From NCBI RefSeq assembly GCF_022878925.1, contig NZ_CP084628.1, positions 1,116,001-1,180,000 on the forward strand: DNA of 64,000 nt. The letters run 5' to 3'. The notes beneath the pieces were generated by a model that saw only the letters and a list, made by a program, of their open reading frames with translations, had not been told where the DNA came from and ran no database searches. This document shows, piece by piece, positions 16,662 through 25,556 of this stretch (positions within the stretch are counted from its first letter, which is position 1; every line of letters begins with the position of its first letter). This DNA is from Caballeronia sp. TF1N1 (GTDB lineage: Bacteria; Pseudomonadota; Gammaproteobacteria; Burkholderiales; Burkholderiaceae). The position numbers and the translations under genes were made by a program.

Positions 16662-17204
16662 ATGTTTCCTATTCTTCAATCATCGGCACCGGCGGCAACG
16701 GCACAACTCGAAGCGTTTTTCGGCATCACGAAGCGCTATGCAATGGGACTTCAACAGCTTGCCGATCTGAATGTGCAGACGGTCAAGGCTGTGTTCGAGG
16801 AAAGCGCCTCGGTCCTCACGTCGGGTTCGGACGTGAAACCGAGCGACTTCATGGGTTTTCAGTGGACGCTGTTCGCGGAAGTGCCGGAGAAGTCGGCCGC
16901 TTATGCGCGCCACTTCTTCCAGATCGTTCGTGAGACGGAAGCCGACATCCTCAAGGAAGCGCGCAGCCAGTACGAGCAATACGGTTCCGGCATGAAGGGC
17001 GCGTTCGAATCGGCCATGCAGCAAGGCTCGTCGCAAGTGCAAAAGTCGATTGCTTCGATATCGGATGTGGCCTCGTCCGCGCATGCGGCAAGCGCTGCGC
17101 CCAAGCTCATTCTCGATGCAAGCGAGAGCACGGTGGATAGTGTGACTGGTGCGACCAACGCCAGCATCGAGCTATTGAACACCAGCCCCAAACATTCGGC
17201 GTGA
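16662..17204 (+). CDS. phaP: Phasin, PHA granule-associated protein
   Basis: 180 residues from the ATG at 16662, preceded by GGAG seven bases upstream. The helical, small-residue-rich sequence with FFGITKRYAMGLQQLADLNVQTVKAVFEES near the N-terminus, followed by long amphipathic helices, is the phasin family 2 pattern of Burkholderiales. Phasins coat polyhydroxyalkanoate granules in the cytoplasm and control their size and number. An in-frame ATG four codons upstream lacks a ribosome site. The gene stands alone between its own promoter and an intrinsic terminator; the promoter carries a likely PhaR operator. Confidence 0.9.
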   Translation: MFPILQSSAPAATAQLEAFFGITKRYAMGLQQLADLNVQTVKAVFEESASVLTSGSDVKPSDFMGFQWTLFAEVPEKSAAYARHFFQIVRETEADILKEARSQYEQYGSGMKGAFESAMQQGSSQVQKSIASISDVASSAHAASAAPKLILDASESTVDSVTGATNASIELLNTSPKHSA

Positions 17205-17235
17205 AGTTTCCGGGAATGTGACATCCGTCGCCAAC

Positions 17236-17256
17236 GCCCGCTTAAGCGGGCTTTTT
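17236..17256 (+). terminator. Intrinsic terminator of the phasin gene
   Basis: GCCCGC-TTAA-GCGGGC (17236-17251) is a perfect hairpin followed by five T residues, 32 bases past the phasin stop. It isolates the gene from the CoA-transferase operon starting at 17313. Confidence 0.92.
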
Positions 17257-17312
17257 ATTGCGGCCACGCCTGGAGCACTCCGGTGATTTTGCTGGCTTAG
17301 AGAGGTCCCGCC

Positions 17313-18917
17313 ATGACAGACAAGATTGCGACCGCCGACGAAGCGATCGGACTGATCCGCGACGGCGACGCCGTCTGCTGCTCGGGATTCGTCGGCATCG
17401 GTACACCCGATGAATTGCTGATCGCGCTGGAACGACGTTTCCGAAGCTCCGCCACGCCACGCGATTTGACGGTCGTTTTCGCCGCCGCACCGGGCGACGG
17501 CGGCGAACGCGGACTCAACCGCATCGCGCTGCCGGGCCTCATCAGGCGCGCTATTGGCGGACACTGGTCGCTCGTGCCGAAGCTCGCACGCATGGCGACC
17601 GACGACCTGATCGAAGCCTACAACCTTCCGCTCGGCACGATGTCGCATCTGTTTCGCGATATCGCGGCGCATCGCGCCGGCACGATCACACAAGTCGGAA
17701 TCGGTACGTTCGTCGACCCGCGGCTTGGCGGCGGAAAGATCAACGCGAGCACGACGGAAGAGCTCGTCAGCGTCATCGAGATCGATGACAAACCGTGGCT
17801 GCTCTACAAAGCCTTTCCGCTCGACGTGGCGCTGATTCGCGGCACCACGGCCGACACCGACGGCAACATCACGATGGAGCGCGAAGCGCTCGTGCTCGAC
17901 GCGCAAGCTATCGCCATGGCCGCGCATAACGGCAAAGGTCTGGTGATTGCGCAAGTGGAGCGGATCGTTCCAAGCGGCACGCTCGATCCGCGCGCGGTGG
18001 TGGTGCCGGGCATTCTCGTCGATCGCATCGTGCTCGCGTCCGCCGGCGCGCAGCCGCAGACATACGGCACGGTCTATGACCCAGCGTTCTCCGCCGAAAC
18101 GAAAGCCGTGGTCGGCGAGATGAAAAGCCCCGTGCTCGACGAGCGCAAGGTGATCGCACGCCGTTGCGCATTCGAGTTGCCGCCAGGCGGCGTCGTGAAT
18201 CTCGGGATCGGCGTGCCTGAAGTGGTGGCGGCTGTCGCGGGCGAGGAGCACTTGCTGAGTCATCTGACCTTGACCGCCGAGCCAGGCGTGATCGGCGGCA
18301 TGCCGCTCGGCGGCCTCGATTTCGGCGCCGCGATCAATGTCGATGCGCTCCTGCATCAGAATCAGCAATTCGATTTCTACGATGGCGGCGGTCTCGATCT
18401 CGCCTGCCTGGGCATGGCCGAAGTGGACCGCGGCGGCAACGTCAATGTGAGCCGCTTCGGCGCGCGGCTCATCGGCGCGGGCGGCTTCATCAACATCAGC
18501 CAGAACGCGCGCTCCGTGGTGTTCGCGGGCACCTTCACGGCGGGCGGACTCAAGGTGCAGATCGAAGGCGGGCGGCTCGAGATCATCGCGGAAGGCGCGA
18601 AGAAAAAGTTCGTGGAGCGCGTCGAACAGATCACTTTCAATGGCGAATTCGCGGCCGCGCGCGGTCAGCCCGTGCTGTATGTGACCGAACGCTGCGTGTT
18701 TCGTCGCGTGCCCGAGGGACTCGAACTCACGGAGATCGCACCGGGTATCGATCTCGAACGCGATATCCTCGCGCATATGGACTTTGCACCCATCGTGCGT
18801 CAGGTCCGGCTAATGGACCCGCGCATTTTCCTTCTGCAGATCATGGACCTGTCGACCATTCTCACCGAGCGCGGCGCAATGACCCGCGAACTCGCGTTGC
18901 AAGGAGACTGCCAATGA
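17313..18917 (+). CDS. Acyl-CoA:acetate/3-ketoacid CoA-transferase (family I, fused subunits)
   Basis: 534 residues, the length of fused alpha-beta CoA-transferases such as YdiF and propionate CoA-transferase. The N-terminal half has CCSGFVGIGTPDELLIALE; the C-terminal half has GGVVNLGIGVPEVV and LTAEPGVIGGMPLGG, where Glu323 is the predicted nucleophile that forms the acyl-glutamyl intermediate. It moves CoA between acyl-CoA and a free acid. AGAGGT precedes the start. Its TGA overlaps the ATG of the ThDP-enzyme gene, and that gene overlaps the alcohol dehydrogenase gene in the same way, so all three should be made together. The acid substrate is unknown. Confidence 0.88.
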   Translation: MTDKIATADEAIGLIRDGDAVCCSGFVGIGTPDELLIALERRFRSSATPRDLTVVFAAAPGDGGERGLNRIALPGLIRRAIGGHWSLVPKLARMATDDLIEAYNLPLGTMSHLFRDIAAHRAGTITQVGIGTFVDPRLGGGKINASTTEELVSVIEIDDKPWLLYKAFPLDVALIRGTTADTDGNITMEREALVLDAQAIAMAAHNGKGLVIAQVERIVPSGTLDPRAVVVPGILVDRIVLASAGAQPQTYGTVYDPAFSAETKAVVGEMKSPVLDERKVIARRCAFELPPGGVVNLGIGVPEVVAAVAGEEHLLSHLTLTAEPGVIGGMPLGGLDFGAAINVDALLHQNQQFDFYDGGGLDLACLGMAEVDRGGNVNVSRFGARLIGAGGFINISQNARSVVFAGTFTAGGLKVQIEGGRLEIIAEGAKKKFVERVEQITFNGEFAAARGQPVLYVTERCVFRRVPEGLELTEIAPGIDLERDILAHMDFAPIVRQVRLMDPRIFLLQIMDLSTILTERGAMTRELALQGDCQ

Positions 18918-20578
18918 AAGCATCCGACCTGTTTGTCAGGGCGCTCGAAAACGAAGGCGTCGATCGTATCTTCGCCGTGCCGGGCGAGGAAAACCTCGAT
19001 GTCGTGGAATCGCTGCGCAAATCGAGCATTCAGCTCATCGTGACGCGCCATGAGCAGTCGGCGGCCTTCATGGCGGCCACGCACGGTCGTCTGACCGGTC
19101 AGCCGGGCGTGTGCATGGCGACGCTCGGTCCCGGCGCGCTGAACCTCGTCACCGGGGCGGCTTACGCGCAACTCGGCGCCATGCCGATGATCCTCATCAC
19201 CGGCCAGAAGGCCATCATGACCTCGCGGCAGGCGCGCTTTCAGATCGTCGATATCGTGGCGACGATGAAGCCGCTCACCAAGGCATCGCGGCAGATCGTG
19301 AGCGGCGCGAGTATTCCGACGGTCATACGCGACGCGTTCCGGCTCGCCGCCGAAGAGCGTCCCGGCCCCGTGCATCTCGAACTCCCGGAAGATGTGGCGG
19401 CCACCGAAGTGAGCGACGACGTGGGCATCGTTCCCAGGCATCCGGTCGAGCTGCCCGTCGCGCACGACGCCGCGATCGAACGCGCCGCGAACCTGCTGAT
19501 GCACGCCGAACGGCCGCTCGTCATGTTCGGCGCGGCGAGTAACCGGCCGCGGCTCGCGGGCCAGTTGACCGACTTCATTCGCCGCACCGGCATCCCGTTC
19601 TTCAACACGCAGATGGGCAAGGGCACGGTCGCGGCTATCGGCAACGACGAAGCCACCGAGCTGTGGATGGGCACGGCCGCGCTCAGCGAACGCGACTATC
19701 TGCACGAAGCGATCGACCGCGCCGACCTGATCCTCGCAATCGGTCACGACACGGTCGAAAAGCCGCCGTTCTTCATGGGACCGAAGGGGCCGCAGGTGAT
19801 CCATGTGGGCTACACGCCCGCCAATGTCGAGCAGGTGTTCTTTCCGCATGCGGAAGTGGTCGGCGATCTCGGCTTGAGCCTGTCGCGCCTCGCCGTGCGC
19901 GTCGAAGGCAGGTTGCCGTGCGCGGGTGCGCTGGCGCCGCTGCGAGAAGGCATTCTGAAGCGCACGCTCGACCGCGCCGACGAATCGCGCTTTCCGCTGA
20001 CGCCGCAACGGATCGTCCACGACGTGCGCGAAGTCATGCCCGCCGATGGCATCGTCGCGCTCGACAACGGCATGTACAAGATCTGGTTCGCGCGCTGTTA
20101 CCGCACACGCAGCGCCAACACGCTGCTCCTCGACAACGCCCTGGCGACGATGGGCGCAGGCCTTCCATCCGCGATGATGGCCGCGCTGCTCTACCCTGAG
20201 CGGCGCGTGATGGCGGTGTGCGGCGACGGCGGATTCATGATGAATTCGCAGGAGCTGGAAACCGCGGTGCGGCTGAAGCTGAACCTCGTGGTGCTCATCA
20301 TTCAGGACGACGCGTACGGCATGATTCGCTGGAAGCAGGCCGTCGACAAGTTCATCGACTGGGGCCTCACCTTCGGCAATCCGGACTTCCTCAAGTATGC
20401 CGATGCCTACGGCGCGAAAGGGCGGCGCGTAGAATCGGCCGAAGGGCTGGTTCCGGCGCTGGAGGGCGCGTTCGAGGACGGCGGCGTGCAGCTCGTGATC
20501 GTGCCGGTAGACTATTCGGAAAACATTCGCGTGCTTGTCGAGGAACTCGGCAACCGCGGCATCGAGGGGACGAAATGA
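18914..20578 (+). CDS. Acetolactate-synthase-like ThDP-dependent enzyme
   Basis: 554 residues with the three ThDP-enzyme domains. The N-terminal PYR domain has RHEQSAAFMA with the catalytic Glu47; the middle domain has PLVMFGAASNRP; the C-terminal PP domain has GDGGFMMNSQELETAVRL and QDDAYG, the Mg-ThDP motif. It is annotated by homology as acetolactate synthase large subunit, but no small regulatory subunit is adjacent and the partners (CoA-transferase, alcohol dehydrogenase) suggest catabolic 2-oxoacid or aldehyde chemistry rather than valine synthesis. It starts within the preceding stop codon (ATGA), after a strong AAGGAG. Confidence 0.85.
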   Translation: MKASDLFVRALENEGVDRIFAVPGEENLDVVESLRKSSIQLIVTRHEQSAAFMAATHGRLTGQPGVCMATLGPGALNLVTGAAYAQLGAMPMILITGQKAIMTSRQARFQIVDIVATMKPLTKASRQIVSGASIPTVIRDAFRLAAEERPGPVHLELPEDVAATEVSDDVGIVPRHPVELPVAHDAAIERAANLLMHAERPLVMFGAASNRPRLAGQLTDFIRRTGIPFFNTQMGKGTVAAIGNDEATELWMGTAALSERDYLHEAIDRADLILAIGHDTVEKPPFFMGPKGPQVIHVGYTPANVEQVFFPHAEVVGDLGLSLSRLAVRVEGRLPCAGALAPLREGILKRTLDRADESRFPLTPQRIVHDVREVMPADGIVALDNGMYKIWFARCYRTRSANTLLLDNALATMGAGLPSAMMAALLYPERRVMAVCGDGGFMMNSQELETAVRLKLNLVVLIIQDDAYGMIRWKQAVDKFIDWGLTFGNPDFLKYADAYGAKGRRVESAEGLVPALEGAFEDGGVQLVIVPVDYSENIRVLVEELGNRGIEGTK

Positions 20579-21702
20579 AGATCAAGGCAGCAGTTCTGAA
20601 CGCGATGGGTACGGCCACGCCTTACGCGGAATCGAAGCCGCTTCGCATCGAAGAGGTCGAGCTTGCGCCGCCCGGCCCGGGCGAAGTGCTGATCAAGGTC
20701 GCGGCGGCGGGGTTGTGTCACTCGGATCTGTCGGTCATCAATGGCGACCGGCCTCGTCCCATGCCGATGGCGCTTGGGCATGAAGCGTCCGGCATCGTCG
20801 AGGAACTCGGCGCGGGCGTGACCGATTTGAAAGTGGGCGATCACGTGGTCGTCGTGTTCGTGCCGAGTTGCGGACACTGCGCCCCGTGCGCCGAAGGGCG
20901 GCCGGCGTTGTGCGAGCCAGGCGCGGCCGCGAACGGCGCCGGCACGCTGCTGTCCGGCGAGCGGCGGCTTTCGCATGGGGGCGAGCCGCTCAACCATCAT
21001 CTCGGCTGCTCCGTGTTCGCCGAGTACGCGACCGTGTCGCGCCGCTCGGTCGTGAAGATCGATCCCGCCGTGCCGCTCGGCGATGCCGCGCTCTTCGGCT
21101 GCGCGGTGCTCACGGGCGTCGGCGCTGTCGTCAACACGGCGCAGGTGCGTGTCGGTGCGTCGGTGGCGGTGATCGGGCTGGGCGGTGTCGGTCTCGCCGC
21201 GCTCATCGGTGCACACGCGGCGGGCGCGCGGCAGATCATCGCCATCGACCTGGCCGACGACAAGCTCGAACAGGCACGCGCGCTCGGGGCCACGCATACG
21301 GTCAACGCGGGTCAGGACAATGCGCTCGAACAGATTCGCTCGCTGAGTTCGGGCGGCGTCGAATTCGCATTCGAATTCGCGGGCTCGATTCGCGCGCTGG
21401 ATCTCGCGTATCGCATCACGCGTCGCGGCGGAATGACGGTGACCGCCGGGCTGCCGCCATCGACCGCCAACTGGCCGCTGCCAGCGGTGAGTCTCGTTGC
21501 GGAGGAACGCACGTTGAAGGGCAGTTATATCGGCACGTGCGTGCCGTCACGCGATATTCCCCATTACGTCGATCTCTATTCGCAAGGCCGCTTGCCCGTG
21601 AACAAGCTGCTCACGGGACGCCTGAAGCTCGACGAGATCAACCATGGCTTCGACCTGCTGCATGAGGGAAAAGCGATTCGGCAGGTGGTCGTGTTCGATT
21701 GA
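20575..21702 (+). CDS. Zinc-dependent alcohol dehydrogenase
   Basis: 375 residues, class III/FDH-like MDR enzyme. Catalytic zinc ligands are Cys48 (GLCHSD) and His69-Glu70 (GHE); structural zinc ligands are Cys99, Cys102, Cys105 and Cys113. The Rossmann motif GLGGVGLAAL and Asp in AIDLADDKL indicate NAD(H). It oxidises an alcohol or reduces the aldehyde produced by the ThDP enzyme. The ATG at 20575 overlaps the preceding TGA, with GAGGGG upstream; a longer open frame upstream is out of phase with the ThDP gene and is not used. Last gene of the CoA-transferase operon. Confidence 0.9.
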   Translation: MKIKAAVLNAMGTATPYAESKPLRIEEVELAPPGPGEVLIKVAAAGLCHSDLSVINGDRPRPMPMALGHEASGIVEELGAGVTDLKVGDHVVVVFVPSCGHCAPCAEGRPALCEPGAAANGAGTLLSGERRLSHGGEPLNHHLGCSVFAEYATVSRRSVVKIDPAVPLGDAALFGCAVLTGVGAVVNTAQVRVGASVAVIGLGGVGLAALIGAHAAGARQIIAIDLADDKLEQARALGATHTVNAGQDNALEQIRSLSSGGVEFAFEFAGSIRALDLAYRITRRGGMTVTAGLPPSTANWPLPAVSLVAEERTLKGSYIGTCVPSRDIPHYVDLYSQGRLPVNKLLTGRLKLDEINHGFDLLHEGKAIRQVVVFD

Positions 21703-21744
21703 TTCGGCTTGACCACGTGTAGCCGCATGAAGTCGTTCGCGAAG

Positions 21745-21767
21745 GAAGGCAATCGCGCCTTGCCTTC
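21745..21767. repeat. Hairpin between convergent operons
   Basis: GAAGGCAA (21745-21752) and TTGCCTTC (21760-21767) are exact reverse complements around a 7-base loop, lying between the dehydrogenase stop (21702) and the importer permease stop (21899). No T-run follows, so a bidirectional terminator is only possible. Confidence 0.5.
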
Positions 21768-21898
21768 GAGAACGATGTCTTTCGGTTCGCGAAGCTGCCT
21801 TGTGACCGCCGCAGTCCATCGAGAAACGCGCTTCGACGACTGCTTGAGGAACGCATCGCGCTTGTCTTCGCTGCGATGATTGCGTGGAAGGCGCGCCT

Positions 21899-22771
21899 TC
21901 AACGCCCTTTCCACGGCACGAGCCGCCGTTCCAGCGCGCGCATGCCGAAGTCGAAGATCCACGCAATCGCACCGATGAGCACGATGCCCATCACCACCAC
22001 GTCGGTGCGCAGAAAGCTCGACGCGTTCAGCACCATCTGTCCGAGACCGGCGGTGGCCGCGACCATTTCCGCCGCGACGAGCGTGGTCCAGCCAAAGCCG
22101 ACCGCTATGCGCAAGCCCGTCAGAATCTCGGGCAACGCGGCGGGCAGCACGACATGCCGCACCACTTGCCGAAAGCTCGCGCCGAGCGACCACGCCGCGT
22201 TCACTTGCTCGGTGGTCGCGCTGCGCACGCCCGCGCGCGCGGCCATGGCGATCGGCGCGAAACACGCGAGCCAGATGACGACGATCTTCGCGGTTTCATC
22301 GATACCGAACCAGATCACGACGAGCGGCAGATAAGCGAGCGGCGGCAGCGGCCGGTAAAACTCCAGAGGCGGATCGAGCACGCCGCGCGCAATCCGGCTC
22401 ACGCCCATCAAAATGCCGACCGGCACCGCCGTCACGACCGCGAGCGCGAACGCGCCGAACACGCGAATCGCGCTCCACAGCAGATGCTCCGATAGCGGCA
22501 GACCGCCCTGAATGCGCCCGTGCACGGCATCGATGAAAGCACGCCACACGGCCTCGGGCGACGGCAGAAAAAGCGGTGGCAACCAGTGAAAATGCGTGGT
22601 CGCCCACCACAGCACGGCGATCGCCACGACGCATAACGTGCTCGGCATCGCGGTGGGTCCCGCGCCCGGCATGCCGCGATAGCGCTTGCCACGCTTCGCG
22701 CGCCGGGCGCGAGGCACTGCCGCGTTTTCCGAAGGTGGAGCGAAGCGGGCCTCCTGAACGGGCTGCGTCAC
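21899..22771 (-). CDS. tauC: TauC/SsuC-type ABC transporter permease
   Basis: 290 residues from a GTG at 22771 that overlaps the stop of the ATPase gene, with GGAGG just upstream. After a basic N-terminus come about six membrane helices and the BPD_transp_1 signature [29 protein letters not shown], which contacts the ATPase. [20 protein letters not shown] is typical of the taurine/alkanesulfonate permeases. It forms the inner-membrane channel of the importer encoded by this three-gene operon. The name follows overall resemblance to TauC; sulfonate specificity is inferred from the binding protein. Confidence 0.87.
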   Translation of the reverse strand: MTQPVQEARFAPPSENAAVPRARRAKRGKRYRGMPGAGPTAMPSTLCVVAIAVLWWATTHFHWLPPLFLPSPEAVWRAFIDAVHGRIQGGLPLSEHLLWSAIRVFGAFALAVVTAVPVGILMGVSRIARGVLDPPLEFYRPLPPLAYLPLVVIWFGIDETAKIVVIWLACFAPIAMAARAGVRSATTEQVNAAWSLGASFRQVVRHVVLPAALPEILTGLRIAVGFGWTTLVAAEMVAATAGLGQMVLNASSFLRTDVVVMGIVLIGAIAWIFDFGMRALERRLVPWKGR

Positions 22772-23547
22772 ACGGCCTCCGTGACAGGACGATGCAATCG
22801 CCGCGTCAGACGCTCGCGCCACTCGATGAACGCCGGCGATGCCTTCACCGCGCGGGCATCGCGATTCGCGACGTACTCGCGCGAGAACGGCAGTTCGTGC
22901 ACTTCCTCGATACGGCCCGGACCCGGCGTCATCAACACGAGACGGGTGGCGAGAAAGAGCGCTTCCTCCACGCTATGCGTGATGAAAAACACCGTCTTTT
23001 GCGTGCGCGCCCAGACATCGAGCACGAGTTCCTGCACGGTTTCGCGCGTGAGCGCATCGAGTGCGCCCATCGGTTCGTCCATCAGCAGCACTTCGGGATC
23101 GCTGGCGAGCGCCCGCGCGATGCCCACGCGCTGCTGCATGCCGCCCGACAGCGCATAGACCTTCGCGTGCTCGTATTGCGCGAGGCCGACGAGGGCAAGC
23201 GTGCGGCGCGCGATCTCGCGACGCTTGTCGCGCTTGACGCCGCGAAAGCGTAAGCCGAGCGCGACGTTGTCGAGCACGTCGAGCCAGGGCATGAGCGCGT
23301 ACTTCTGGAACACGACGCCGCGTTCCGCGCCCGGCCCGAGAATCGGCTCGCCGTTGAGCGACGCTTCGCCTTCGGTTGGATCGAGAAAGCCTGCAAGGCA
23401 ATTGAGCAGCGTGGTCTTGCCGCATCCGGAAGCGCCGAGCGCGACGACGAACTCGCCGCTGCCGATTTGCAGATCGACGCCCTCGAGCGCGGGCGCGCTC
23501 GCGCCTTCATACGTGACGCCGAGATTGCGGATGGACAGCGAAGTCAT
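22768..23547 (-). CDS. tauB: TauB/SsuB-type ABC transporter ATP-binding protein
   Basis: 259 residues with Walker A GASGCGKT near 38-45, Q-loop [16 protein letters not shown] signature [15 protein letters not shown], Walker B VLLMDEP and the H-loop THSVEEA. The sequence closely follows taurine and nitrate/sulfonate ATPases. It energises the TauC-like permease. Its start overlaps the binding-protein stop by four bases (ATGA), and its stop overlaps the permease GTG, so the three products are co-translated. Confidence 0.92.
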   Translation of the reverse strand: MTSLSIRNLGVTYEGASAPALEGVDLQIGSGEFVVALGASGCGKTTLLNCLAGFLDPTEGEASLNGEPILGPGAERGVVFQKYALMPWLDVLDNVALGLRFRGVKRDKRREIARRTLALVGLAQYEHAKVYALSGGMQQRVGIARALASDPEVLLMDEPMGALDALTRETVQELVLDVWARTQKTVFFITHSVEEALFLATRLVLMTPGPGRIEEVHELPFSREYVANRDARAVKASPAFIEWRERLTRRLHRPVTEAV

Positions 23548-24575
23548 TTCGCGGCCTGCTGCGCGAAGCGCGGATCGACGCCCGTCGAATAGTCAGCAAG
23601 GACGTTCTGGATCGTGCCTTGTTGCTTGAGGAACTGTGCGGTGGCCGTGAGCGACTTCGCGGCGCCGGATTGCTGACCGCCGCCGAGCCAGGTTGGCGAC
23701 GCCTGTTCTCTCGCGCTTGGAAAGGCGTAGAGCGAGAGACTCGCGGGCACGTCGGCGGCGGTTGCACCGGACTCTCGCGCCACGGCCTCGACCTGTTTCG
23801 AACCGGCGGTCCAGTCGGCCTTGTGATCGCGGTATTGCGCGTCGGTATCGGCGAGCACCTTGGTGAGACCCGCCATGAACGCGGCGTTGTCCTGCGCGAA
23901 CTTGCGCGAGGCGACGAAGCCATCGAAGGTCGCCTTGCCGCTTTCCTTCGCAACTTCGCCCGATGTCACGAGCACCTTGCCGTTCTGCTTGACCTTGGCG
24001 AGCACCGGGTCCCAGATGTAGGTCGCGTCGATATTGCCGCGTTCCCACGCCGCCGCCACTTCAGGCGGCCGCAGGTTGACGATCTTCACCGATGAAGGAT
24101 CGACGCCCGCCTGCTGCAACGCCACGAGCGCATGAAAATGCGAGGTCGATACGAACGGCAGACCCAGCGTCTTGCCCTTCAGATCAGCGAGCTTCGTCAC
24201 GCCGGAGCCGTTGCGCACGACGAGCGCTTCAGCGTCGTTGATGTTGTCGAGAATCCAGAAGAGCGAGAGATCGACGCCTTGCGACAGGCCGGCCGCGATC
24301 GGGCTCGACCCTGCTTCGCCCACTTGTATCGAGCCGGATGCCAGCGCGCGGATCACGTCCGCGCCGCTGCCCAGCTTGCGGTACGTGACCTTGTAGCCGG
24401 TCGCCTTTTCGACCGCGCCGCTTGCCTGCGCATAGCGCCACGGCACGACCATGTCCTGATAGCCGATGACGACCTCGCGTGTCTCCGCTTGCGCGTGCAT
24501 CGGTGCGAGAACGACGGTTCCAAGTGCAAAAGAGGCGAGGCTGGCGAGGAGTTGACGACGGGTCGTGTGTTTCAT
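23544..24575 (-). CDS. tauA: TauA-type periplasmic substrate-binding protein
   Basis: 343 residues with a signal peptide that has a weak twin-arginine look ([27 protein letters not shown]). The mature start [37 protein letters not shown], then [15 protein letters not shown] and [23 protein letters not shown], match taurine-binding TauA proteins. It captures sulfonate, probably taurine, in the periplasm. First gene of the tauABC operon; no tauD dioxygenase is adjacent, and the TauD-like protein at 54 kb belongs to another unit. Promoter lies in the interval that follows. Confidence 0.88.
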   Translation of the reverse strand: MKHTTRRQLLASLASFALGTVVLAPMHAQAETREVVIGYQDMVVPWRYAQASGAVEKATGYKVTYRKLGSGADVIRALASGSIQVGEAGSSPIAAGLSQGVDLSLFWILDNINDAEALVVRNGSGVTKLADLKGKTLGLPFVSTSHFHALVALQQAGVDPSSVKIVNLRPPEVAAAWERGNIDATYIWDPVLAKVKQNGKVLVTSGEVAKESGKATFDGFVASRKFAQDNAAFMAGLTKVLADTDAQYRDHKADWTAGSKQVEAVARESGATAADVPASLSLYAFPSAREQASPTWLGGGQQSGAAKSLTATAQFLKQQGTIQNVLADYSTGVDPRFAQQAAK

Positions 24576-24965
24576 GGAGCAGGCGCTAAGGTCGTTGTAA
24601 AGCCTTCGACTATAGGCACTTCACGTGCCGCGGCTACCAATGTTTTATGCGTAGCAAATCACATCGCGACTGCTTTGGTCTTCATCGAAACCGCACCCTG
24701 ATGCGCGGCGTAAAAAGCGGCGCGACACTTGACGCCGACGTTCGAAGACGCGCTCCGCATGCACGAGCCGATCGCGCAGTTCGACAAGTCGGACCGTTTA
24801 GGCAAGCGCATCGGGTCGACATTCCGTAAGCTTGTCTGAACCCGTGGCGCGCGTGCATTGCTCGATCTCGCGAGCACTGTTTCATCGAAGGGTTCGAGTC
24901 CGGGTCGCCGCTTCTTCGAAACGCACTATAGTGGAGGGTGTTTTCAACGAAGAGAGAGGGCTCGC
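24576..24965. other. Divergent promoter region between tauA and the DUF2501 gene
   Basis: 390 bases without a supported gene. An inverted repeat GGCAC-TTCAC-GTGCC (24615-24629) lies 40 bases before the tauA start and is a candidate operator for sulfur-control regulators. A palindrome CACTATAGTG near 24930 lies before the DUF2501 gene. Confidence 0.5.
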
Positions 24966-25418
24966 ATGATCTCACGCACTCGTTCCACCCTGGCCGCTAC
25001 GATGCTCGCCGCGACGCTCGCGTATGTCCCCGCCGCGCATGCGCAGCTCGGCAATCTGCTCAATCAGGGGGGCAATAGCGGAGCCGGTGGCGGACTGAGC
25101 AGCCTCGGCAGTCTGGGCAGCGGGATGTCGTTGCAATCGCTGACATCGAACAGCACGGGCAACGTAGCCGGCGTGCTCCAGTATTGCATCAAGAACAACT
25201 ACCTCGGCGGTGGCGCGTCATCGGTCAAGGACGGCTTGATGAGCAAGCTGCCGGGCGGTGCATCGACGAGCGATAGCGGATACACCGACGGCTCCAAGGG
25301 CATTCTCAATAGCGGCAGCGGCAAGGTCGATCTGAGCGGCGGCGGGCTCAAGGAGCAGATTACCAAGCAGGTCTGCGACAAGATACTGTCGCAAGGCAAG
25401 TCGTTGCTGGGTGGTTGA
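24966..25418 (+). CDS. Secreted DUF2501 protein
   Basis: 150 residues from the ATG at 24966, after GAGAGAGGG. A Sec signal peptide (STLAATMLAATLAYVPAAHA) precedes a Gly/Ser-rich mature region and the DUF2501 core VAGVLQYCIKNNYL ... QVCDKILSQGKSLLGG with two cysteines that could form a disulfide. The family (YjjA-like) is periplasmic and uncharacterised. It stands alone, with a strong hairpin downstream at 25452-25483. Confidence 0.82.
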   Translation: MISRTRSTLAATMLAATLAYVPAAHAQLGNLLNQGGNSGAGGGLSSLGSLGSGMSLQSLTSNSTGNVAGVLQYCIKNNYLGGGASSVKDGLMSKLPGGASTSDSGYTDGSKGILNSGSGKVDLSGGGLKEQITKQVCDKILSQGKSLLGG

Positions 25419-25451
25419 CGGTTTGACGTCGGCAATGGAACGCTTCCGCGA

Positions 25452-25483
25452 GAGCGTCCTCGACGTTTGCGTCGAAGACGCTC
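25452..25483. terminator. Strong hairpin between convergent genes, possible bidirectional terminator
   Basis: GAGCGTC (25452-25458) pairs with GACGCTC (25477-25483), and TCGACG (25460-25465) with CGTCGA (25470-25475), around a TTTG loop with one C-A mismatch between the stems. It lies between the DUF2501 stop and the SDR stop. No T-run follows either side, so terminator function is inferred from position. Confidence 0.45.
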
Positions 25484-25556
25484 CACGGCTTCTCAAGCGA
25501 TCCAAAAGCGATGCGCAGCGCTCTCATGCCGAGGCGCCGCGCCGCGCGTTCAAGCG

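Noticed and set aside
17172..18776. Open frame of 534 codons on the minus strand
   Set aside because: Antisense shadow of the CoA-transferase, which has full family motifs on the plus strand.
21576..21898. Open minus-strand frame running past the end of the importer permease
   Set aside because: It looks partly protein-like but overlaps the dehydrogenase 3' end, lacks a start with a ribosome site and matches nothing known.
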